A stretch of 64,000 nt of DNA from JBFWRK01 sp050248955 (GTDB taxonomy: Bacteria; Actinomycetota; Acidimicrobiia; Acidimicrobiales; Ilumatobacteraceae): positions 1-64,000 of the forward strand of contig JBFWRK010000007.1 of the NCBI GenBank assembly GCA_050248955.1. The letters run 5' to 3'. The position numbers were made by a program, and so were the translations under genes. Below, piece by piece: positions 58,149 through 64,000 of the stretch; position 1 is the stretch's first letter, and every line of letters begins with the position of its first letter. The notes under the pieces were generated by a model. The model saw only the letters and a program-made list of their open reading frames with translations. It was not told the DNA's origin and did not search any database.

Positions 58149-59489
58149 TCAGCGGGAGGCGGCGACCCTCCGGGCGGCGCGGTCCGCGGCCTCGATGATC
58201 TCGTCGATGACTTCGTCCGTGTGGGCGAGGCCGGCGAAGATCACTTCGTACGCGCCGGGCGCGAGTGCGACGCCCTCGTCGAGCATCGCGTGGAAGAACG
58301 CCGCGTACGTCGCCTCGTCGGTCTCCTGCGCGGTCTCGTAGTCGGTCGCGATCGACGACGCGAAGCGCAGCCCGACGAGCGTCGCGAGGACCGGCACCTG
58401 CACGGTGATGCCGGCCGCGGTGATCGCATCCCGCAGACCGGCGCCGAGGCGCCCGGCGCGGGCGTAGAGCTCGACGATGCTGTCGTCGGTCAGCTCGCCG
58501 AGCGCGGCCAGTCCAGCCGCTGTGGCGAGCGGGTTGCCGGACAGCGTGCCGGCGTGGAAGATCGGGCCGAGCGGGGACAGCTGCTCCATCACGTCGCTCC
58601 GCCCACCGATCGCGCCGATCGGCAGACCGCCGCCGATCACCTTGCCGAAGCAGGTGATGTCGGGGCGCACGTCGTAGCGCGCCTGGGCGCCGCCGAGGTC
58701 GACGCGGAAGCCGGTGATGACCTCGTCGAAGATCAGTAGCGCGCCGACCCGGTCGCACGCCGCCCGGAGTCCTTCGAGGAACCCGCGCTCGGGTGGCACC
58801 AGGCCCATGTTCGCCGCCACCGGCTCGACGATGACGCAGGCAACGCTCTCGTCGAGCTCGGGCACGACGTTGTAGGGCACGACCATCGTGTCCGCCACCG
58901 CGGCCGCGGGGACGCCGGCGGTACCCGGCAGACCGAGCGTCGCGACACCGCTGCCGCTCGCGGCGAGCAGCACGTCAGCGGCGCCGTGGTAGTTGCCGGC
59001 GAACTTCACGATCCGGTTGCGTCCCGTCGCGCCGCGGGCGAGGCGGATCGCCGTCATCGTCGCCTCGGTGCCCGAGTTCATCAGCCGGACGAGCTCGCAC
59101 GTCGGCACCCGCTCTCGGATCGCCTCGGCGAGCTTCATCTCCCGCGGCGTCGGCGCGCCGTACGACGTGCCGTCAGCCGCGGCCTGCGTGATCGCGTCGA
59201 CGACTGCGGAGTGGGCATGACCGAGGATGATCGCGCCGTAGCTCTGCACGAGGTCGATGTAGCGACGCCCCTCGACGTCCCAGATGTGCGGGCCGGCGGC
59301 CCGGGCGACGACGTACGGCGTGCCGCCGACGGCGTTGAACGCCCGGATCGACGAGTTCACGCCACCCGGGATCGCCCTGCACGAGCGTTCGAAGAGCACC
59401 TGGTTCGATGGCACTCCCGCGCCGACGCACGCCGCGGGGGTGCAGCCGGCTGCAGGGCAGGCGTCGGGATCGCAGTACGGGACGGTCAC
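58149..59489 (-). CDS. hemL: Glutamate-1-semialdehyde 2,1-aminomutase
   Basis: The PLP enzyme that makes 5-aminolevulinate, 446 residues from GTG 59489. Motifs: FERSCRAIPGGVNSSIRAF, RLMNSGTEATMTAIRLARG, FDEVITGFRVDLGGAQ and the PLP lysine in CFGKVIGGGLPIGA. The N-terminal extension contains four Cys (YCDPDACPAAGCTPAAC). The usual family start would be near GTG 59414 (421 residues), so whether the Cys-rich part is translated is open; the longer start gives a tight 11-bp gap to hemB. Last gene of the haem cluster. Confidence 0.93.
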   Translation of the reverse strand: MTVPYCDPDACPAAGCTPAACVGAGVPSNQVLFERSCRAIPGGVNSSIRAFNAVGGTPYVVARAAGPHIWDVEGRRYIDLVQSYGAIILGHAHSAVVDAITQAAADGTSYGAPTPREMKLAEAIRERVPTCELVRLMNSGTEATMTAIRLARGATGRNRIVKFAGNYHGAADVLLAASGSGVATLGLPGTAGVPAAAVADTMVVPYNVVPELDESVACVIVEPVAANMGLVPPERGFLEGLRAACDRVGALLIFDEVITGFRVDLGGAQARYDVRPDITCFGKVIGGGLPIGAIGGRSDVMEQLSPLGPIFHAGTLSGNPLATAAGLAALGELTDDSIVELYARAGRLGAGLRDAITAAGITVQVPVLATLVGLRFASSIATDYETAQETDEATYAAFFHAMLDEGVALAPGAYEVIFAGLAHTDEVIDEIIEAADRAARRVAASR

Positions 59490-59500
59490 GCCGCGAGACG

Positions 59501-60484
59501 CTACGCCACCAGCTCTGCGTACCAGCGGGCCAGGTACGTGAGGATGATGTCGGCACCGGCGCGCTTGATCGCGGTGAGGTGTTCGAGGGCGACGCCGTCG
59601 TGATCGATCCATCCGTTCGCGGCAGCGGCCTTGATCATCGCGTACTCGCCACTGACGTGATACGCCGCGACGGGGACGTCGACGCGGGCGCGGACCGCAC
59701 TGATGACGTCGAGGTAGGCGAGGGCCGGCTTCACCATCACCATGTCGGCGCCCTGCGCGAGATCGGCGTCGACCTCCACGAGCGCTTCGCGAGCGTTGCG
59801 CCAGTCCTGCTGGTACCCCTTGCGGTGTCCGCCCCCGGCGATCTGCACGTCGACCGCGTCGCGGAACGGCCCGTAGAGCGCCGAGGCGTACTTCGCCGAG
59901 TAGGCGAGGATCGACACGTCGTCGCGGCCGGCGCCGTCGAGGGCGCCGCGGATCGCACCGACCTGTCCGTCCATCATCCCGGACGGCGCGACGACGTGTG
60001 CGCCCGCTTCCGCCTGGGCGAGAGCGGCGCGGCAGTAGATCTCGAGCGTCGCGTCGTTGTCGACCTCGCCGAGGGCGTCCACGATGCCGCAGTGTCCGTG
60101 GTCCGTGTACTCGTCGACGCAGAGATCGGCGATCAGCACGACCCGGTCGTCGACCTCGTCACGAAGGTCGCGAAGCGCCACCTGGACGATGCCGTCCGGA
60201 TCGAACGCGCCAGACCCGACGGCGTCCTTCCGCGCGGGGACGCCGAACAGGATGACGGCGCGCACACCGAGCTCGGTGAGCTCGCGGACCTCCTTGCGGA
60301 GGCTCTCGCGCGTGTGCTGCACGACCCCGGGGAGGGACACGATCGGCTGCGGCTCGTCGATGCCCTCGCGCACGAAGAGCGGTGCGACCAGGTCGTCGAC
60401 GCCGAGCCGGGTCTCGGCGACCAACTGGCGCAGCGCATCGGTGCGTCGCAGCCGTCGCGGACGTTGGACGGGGAAGCCGGTCAT
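59501..60484 (-). CDS. hemB: Delta-aminolevulinic acid dehydratase (porphobilinogen synthase)
   Basis: Condenses two 5-aminolevulinate molecules to porphobilinogen; 327 residues. Schiff-base lysines are in YSAKYAS and MVKPALAYLD. The metal-site segment is ADLCVDEYTDHGHCG: two of the three Cys of zinc-type enzymes are present and the middle one is Asp, so the metal cannot be predicted simply. GGHRKGYQ and HVSGEYAMIKAAA are conserved. ATG 60484 follows the HAD gene by 11 bp. Confidence 0.95.
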   Translation of the reverse strand: MTGFPVQRPRRLRRTDALRQLVAETRLGVDDLVAPLFVREGIDEPQPIVSLPGVVQHTRESLRKEVRELTELGVRAVILFGVPARKDAVGSGAFDPDGIVQVALRDLRDEVDDRVVLIADLCVDEYTDHGHCGIVDALGEVDNDATLEIYCRAALAQAEAGAHVVAPSGMMDGQVGAIRGALDGAGRDDVSILAYSAKYASALYGPFRDAVDVQIAGGGHRKGYQQDWRNAREALVEVDADLAQGADMVMVKPALAYLDVISAVRARVDVPVAAYHVSGEYAMIKAAAANGWIDHDGVALEHLTAIKRAGADIILTYLARWYAELVA

Positions 60485-60495
60485 CGCCCGCGATC

Positions 60496-61179
60496 CTAGG
60501 ACCGGCGGTCGCCGAGCCACACCGCCAGCTGTTCGATGTCGATGCCGGCGAGCGACGTGACGACCCGATCCGCGCCCGAGAGGTCGTGCGCCTCGGTCAG
60601 CGGGCCCGGGCAGGCGACGGTGAAGCAGCCGGACGCGCGTGCCGAGCGGACGCCGACGTTCGAGTCCTCGAACGCCACGGTGCATGCCGGGTCGGCGCCG
60701 AGCGCGATGCACGCCTCGAGGTACGGCGCCGGGTCCGGCTTCGGCGCACTCGAGACGTCGACCGCGAGGAGCGCACCGAAGTGGTGGAGCAACCCGGCGT
60801 CGGTGAGACGGCTGTCGACCCAGGCGAGCGGCGAGTTCGACGCGATCGCGAGCGGGATGCCGCGTTCGACGGCGGCGTCGATCAGCTCGACCACGCCTGG
60901 ACGGGGGCGGAGCTCCGCGAGCAGCGATCGCCGGTACTCGTGACGGAGACGGCCGACCCGCGCCGCGTCCACCGCTTCGCCGAGGACGAGCTCGAGCTCG
61001 GCGATCCACGGGAGGGCATCCGTCGTGCCGATCACGTCCACGAAGCGGGTCACGGGGTAGTGGTGTCCGAACTCGTCCCAGACGAGTCGCACCGAGTCGT
61101 ACTCGACGGTCTCGGTGTCGAGGATCGTGCCGTCGAGGTCGAACACGAGCGCGGCGGGCGTGACCGCGGGCGGCCTCAT
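60496..61179 (-). CDS. HAD-superfamily phosphatase (beta-phosphoglucomutase-like)
   Basis: A 227-residue hydrolase of HAD subfamily I with all four motifs: VFDLDGTILDTE (nucleophile Asp), ASNSPLAW, the Lys in APKPDPAPYLEA, and VAFEDSNVGVRSARASG. The cap is small and helical. It sits inside the haem cluster, its ATG overlapping the hemD stop (ATGA), which suggests coregulation; a link to haem synthesis is not obvious. Substrate unknown. Confidence 0.85.
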   Translation of the reverse strand: MRPPAVTPAALVFDLDGTILDTETVEYDSVRLVWDEFGHHYPVTRFVDVIGTTDALPWIAELELVLGEAVDAARVGRLRHEYRRSLLAELRPRPGVVELIDAAVERGIPLAIASNSPLAWVDSRLTDAGLLHHFGALLAVDVSSAPKPDPAPYLEACIALGADPACTVAFEDSNVGVRSARASGCFTVACPGPLTEAHDLSGADRVVTSLAGIDIEQLAVWLGDRRS

Positions 61180-61931
61180 CGCCGCCCCAGCGCGGCGACG
61201 AGCGCGGCGACCATGCCGTCGAGCGAATGGGGATCGGCGGTCGCCGTCACGCCCAGCCCCAGGTGGACGGCGGCCGCCGTCGTCTCGGGTCCGATGCTGA
61301 CGACCACGGGCGGATGGCGCTCGGCCGAGCCGACTGCTTCGACGAACGACTGGACGGTCGAGGCGGATGCGAACGTGATCGCGTCGGCATCGAGCGCGCG
61401 CCACAGCTCGTCGGCCGGCGGCCGGGCGGGGACCGTCCGATAGGCCACGACCCGCTCGACCGCCCACCCCATCGCCCGCAGCCCGTCCACGAGCGCCGGC
61501 CGGGCACGGTCGCCCTGCACGACGAGGACGCGTGCCGGAGCAACGCCGGCGAGATCGTCGAGGAGGCCCTCGGCGACCGCCGTCCCGGCGACGAGGTCAG
61601 CGGAACGACCGGTCCCGAGTGCTGCCTCCGTCGCCGCGCCGATCGCGGCGATGCGGGGCAACGGCTCGCCCGACGAAGCGGGCGGCAGCAGCGCCGCGAG
61701 CCTCGACGCGCCGTTGGGCGACGTCACGACGATCCAGTCGAACTCGCGGAGCCGATCGGTGGCCTCGCGCAGTGCGGACCCGCCGTCCGGCGCGTCGACG
61801 ACGGCGATCAGTGGCAGCTCGATGACGTCGGCACCGAGCGCTGAGAGCAGCTCCGTGAACCGCCGCCCCTGCTCGGCGGCGCGAGTGACCACGATCGTCC
61901 GTCCGGCGAGCGGCTGGTCAGCCGAGGGCAT
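61176..61931 (-). CDS. hemD: Uroporphyrinogen-III synthase
   Basis: Cyclises hydroxymethylbilane to uroporphyrinogen III with ring inversion; 251 residues. Sequence conservation in this family is low, but GRTIVVTRAAEQGRRFTELL, DWIVVTSPNGASRL, VVAYRTVP and ITFASASTVQSFVEAV are typical. ATG 61931 overlaps the hemC stop by 14 nt, the usual hemC-hemD coupling. It is a stand-alone protein, not fused to a SAM methyltransferase as in many actinobacteria. Confidence 0.9.
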   Translation of the reverse strand: MPSADQPLAGRTIVVTRAAEQGRRFTELLSALGADVIELPLIAVVDAPDGGSALREATDRLREFDWIVVTSPNGASRLAALLPPASSGEPLPRIAAIGAATEAALGTGRSADLVAGTAVAEGLLDDLAGVAPARVLVVQGDRARPALVDGLRAMGWAVERVVAYRTVPARPPADELWRALDADAITFASASTVQSFVEAVGSAERHPPVVVSIGPETTAAAVHLGLGVTATADPHSLDGMVAALVAALGRR

Positions 61932-62772
61932 CGTGCGCGGCAAGGCGGGCGACGGCGAACGGGTCACCACCCTCGAGGTCGATGTCGGCGCGGTGGACGG
62001 TGCCGTCCGCCCGGGCGAGGTACACGAGCAGGCGGTTCCCGGTGACGTGCGCGCCCACTGGCAACGAGCACCCGCTGCCGATCTCGGCGAGGAAGGCGCG
62101 CTCGATCTCGACGTCGATCCGAGTCGGCGCGTGATCGATCGCACGGAGCGCTCGAAGGGCGCGACCGTCGTCCTCACGGCACTCGACGGCCACCGCGCCC
62201 TGCCCGACCTGCGGCACGAACACCTCGGGTGCGAACGTCTCGGCGATTCGTTCGGTGAGACCGAGCACCTCCAGCGCGGCCGCGGCCATCACGATCGCGC
62301 CGTCATCGGGAATCTTCGTCAGTCGGGTGAGGATGTTGCCCCGCAGCTCGACGAACCGCAGATCCGGTCGGAGCCCGGCGAGCTGCGCCCGCCGGCGGAC
62401 GGAACCGGTGGCGACCGTCGCGCCGTGCCGCAGCTCTGCGAGCGACCGACCGACGAGCGCGTCGCGCGGATCGCGCCGGCGTCCGAACGCGCCGATGACC
62501 AACCCGGGGTTCGGCGATGACGGCAGGTCCTTCGCCGAGTGCACCGCGAGGTCGGCGCGACCCTCGAGCACTGCGATCTGGACCTCCTTCGCGAACACGC
62601 CCTGGCCGCCGAGCTCGTGCAGGGCGACGTCCTGTCGCTGGTCGCCGGTCGTGTCGACGAACACGAGCTCGACCGTGCAGTTCGGATCGGCAGCTTCGAG
62701 CAGGCCGGCGACGACCTCGGTCTGCGTGCGCGCCTGGAGGCTGGAACGCGTGGCGAGGCGGAGGTGGGTCAC
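61918..62772 (-). CDS. hemC: Hydroxymethylbilane synthase (porphobilinogen deaminase)
   Basis: Polymerises four porphobilinogens; 284 residues. Motifs: LATRSSLQARTQTEVV, the substrate-binding GQGVFAKEVQIAVLEGRADLAVHSAKDLP, and GSGCSLPVG with the Cys that binds the dipyrromethane cofactor. GTG 62772 lies 7 bp after the hemA stop and gives the standard start VTHLRLATRSS; the frame upstream overlaps hemA and is rejected. Confidence 0.94.
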   Translation of the reverse strand: MTHLRLATRSSLQARTQTEVVAGLLEAADPNCTVELVFVDTTGDQRQDVALHELGGQGVFAKEVQIAVLEGRADLAVHSAKDLPSSPNPGLVIGAFGRRRDPRDALVGRSLAELRHGATVATGSVRRRAQLAGLRPDLRFVELRGNILTRLTKIPDDGAIVMAAAALEVLGLTERIAETFAPEVFVPQVGQGAVAVECREDDGRALRALRAIDHAPTRIDVEIERAFLAEIGSGCSLPVGAHVTGNRLLVYLARADGTVHRADIDLEGGDPFAVARLAAHDALG

Positions 62773-62779
62773 GCCACGC

Positions 62780-64000
62780 TCACTGCAGGTCGAACAGGTC
62801 GCGCACTGCCGCGGCGTTGCGCTCACCACGGGGTGAGCCGACGTCGTCCTTCAACCGGACGGACGGCCCGTGGAGGAGCTTGGCGACGACGCCCCGGGTG
62901 ACGGCCTCGACGGCTTCCCGTTGAGCCGGGGTGAGCTCCGCGAGACGCTTGCCGTGGCGCGCGAGCTCGGCAGCGCGCACCGCCTCCGCCCGCTCGTGCA
63001 GCTGCGCGACGAGCGGCGCCGCCTGTCGCGCCGTGGCCTCGACGACGAACCGCTCGACCTCGTCGGCGACGATCACGCGGACCTTGTCGGCCTCGGTCTT
63101 GCGCAGCTCGATGCCCTTCGCCGCCCAGGTCCGCAGGTCGTCCAGGTTGAGCAGGCTCACCCCGGGAATCGCGGCGACGCCGACATCGACGTCGCGGGGA
63201 ACGGCGATGTCGACGATCAGCAAGGGCCGCTGCGGGCGGACGGACATCGCTGCGGCGACGATCTCGTGGTCGATGATGATGCTGCCGGACCCGGTACCCG
63301 TCAGCACGAGATCTGCTTCGGCGATGGCAGCCGGCAGGTCGGCGAAGGGTGCGATGCGACCGTTCACGCGGTCGGCGAGTGCGGCGGCGCGCTCCGGTGT
63401 CCGGTTGGCGACGGCCATCTCGGCGACGCCGTTCGAGGCGATCGCGACGGCCATGCCCTCGCTCATCTCGCCGGCGCCGACGACGAGCACGCGCCGTCCG
63501 GCCAGACCACCGAGGTGCTCCCTCGCCATCTCGACCGCGGCGTGCGACACCGACGCGGTGGAGCGGCTGATCGACGTCTCCGTACGGGCCCGCTTGCCGA
63601 CCTCGATCGCGTGGCGGAACAGCAGGTTCAGCGAGGCACGGGAACCGCCCTCGGCCTGCGCCAGCTCCCATGCGGAGCGGACCTGGCCGAGGATCTCGTG
63701 CTCGCCGAGGACGGCCGAGTCGAGGCCGGCGGCCACCTCGAAGAGGTGCGTGACGGCCGCCTCGTCGTGCTGGCTGTAGAGGTGGGGATGCAGGTCGTCG
63801 GGGGCGAGGCCGCCGAGCTCGCAGAAGAAGTCGCGGATGTCGGCGTAGGCGCCGTGGAAGCGCTCGGCGACGGCGTAGACCTCGATCCGGTTGCACGTGG
63901 AGACGACGACGACCTCGGCGATGTTGCTGCGGCTCTGGAGCGAGTGCACCGCCTTCGGCACCGCGTCCACCGACAGCGAGACCCGCTCCAGGATGGCGAG
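62780..64000 (-). CDS. hemA: Glutamyl-tRNA reductase (N terminus outside the window)
   Basis: The first committed step to 5-aminolevulinate by the C5 route; 406 residues are visible and roughly the first 15 are beyond base 64000. The catalytic Cys is in VVVSTCNRIEVYAV, the NADPH domain has RRVLVVGAGEMSEGMA, GEHEILGQVRSAW is the hinge motif, and LLIVDIAVPRDVD is typical. It opens the unit hemA-hemC-hemD-HAD-hemB-hemL. In Streptomyces hemACD genes are Rex targets; the promoter here lies outside the window. Confidence 0.95.
   Translation of the reverse strand, partial: LAILERVSLSVDAVPKAVHSLQSRSNIAEVVVVSTCNRIEVYAVAERFHGAYADIRDFFCELGGLAPDDLHPHLYSQHDEAAVTHLFEVAAGLDSAVLGEHEILGQVRSAWELAQAEGGSRASLNLLFRHAIEVGKRARTETSISRSTASVSHAAVEMAREHLGGLAGRRVLVVGAGEMSEGMAVAIASNGVAEMAVANRTPERAAALADRVNGRIAPFADLPAAIAEADLVLTGTGSGSIIIDHEIVAAAMSVRPQRPLLIVDIAVPRDVDVGVAAIPGVSLLNLDDLRTWAAKGIELRKTEADKVRVIVADEVERFVVEATARQAAPLVAQLHERAEAVRAAELARHGKRLAELTPAQREAVEAVTRGVVAKLLHGPSVRLKDDVGSPRGERNAAAVRDLFDLQ

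Overview
The window is GC-rich, gene-dense chromosome of an actinobacterium. I infer the class Acidimicrobiia or a close relative. Reasons are the DosRS-like two-component pair, a DUF222/HNH (13E12-type) protein, a mycobacterial ArfA-like BON+OmpA protein, frequent GTG starts, many 4-base ATGA/GTGA gene overlaps, several genes with a -10 hexamer 6 to 8 nt before the start codon (leaderless-type), and a menaquinone-type geranylgeranyl reductase. The genus cannot be read from the sequence.

Layout. 1-420: 5' end of tuf behind tRNA-Met and tRNA-Thr, on the minus strand. 479-12095: accessory and housekeeping genes. These are a GNAT acetyltransferase, a DosR-like regulator divergent from a PAS/HisKA_3 kinase, a cupredoxin-multicopper oxidase fusion, an ABC-F ATPase, a PIN-like remnant, a DUF222/HNH protein, a HipB-like regulator with a broken hipA, a UDG-fold protein, tRNA-Tyr, yajQ and an OmpA-family protein. 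12374-15898: acs, a DUF4190-like protein and ispD. 15895-27601: first complex I cluster, nuoABCDHIJKLMN without E, F and G, ending in a MidA/NDUFAF7-type methyltransferase. 27674-35236: amino-acid and amine metabolism (dimethylglycine/sarcosine dehydrogenase family, DivIVA-like protein, class I amidotransferase, threonine dehydratase, aldehyde dehydrogenase, peptidase C26).

35383-55776 is one uninterrupted minus-strand block of about 20 kb. It reads from a b6f-type cytochrome bc cluster (membrane protein, ferredoxin-like protein, split cytochrome b, Rieske protein, dihaem cytochrome c, membrane protein) straight into a complete 14-gene nuoA-N set. 56069-58142 (plus strand): monohaem cytochrome c and a menaquinone-reductase-like flavoprotein. 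58149-64000 (minus strand): haem synthesis genes hemA-C-D, a HAD phosphatase, hemB and hemL.

How it fits together. Most of the window builds a menaquinone-based respiratory chain: two different complex I enzymes, a quinol:cytochrome c oxidoreductase, a quinone-modifying enzyme and the haem pathway that supplies the cytochromes. Oxygen/redox control is suggested by the DosRS-like pair, by DosR-box-like palindromes at 1753, 2869 and 27622, and by a Rex-like palindrome at 55958. These regulatory links are inferences. The long open frames antisense to real genes were left out as GC-rich shadows.
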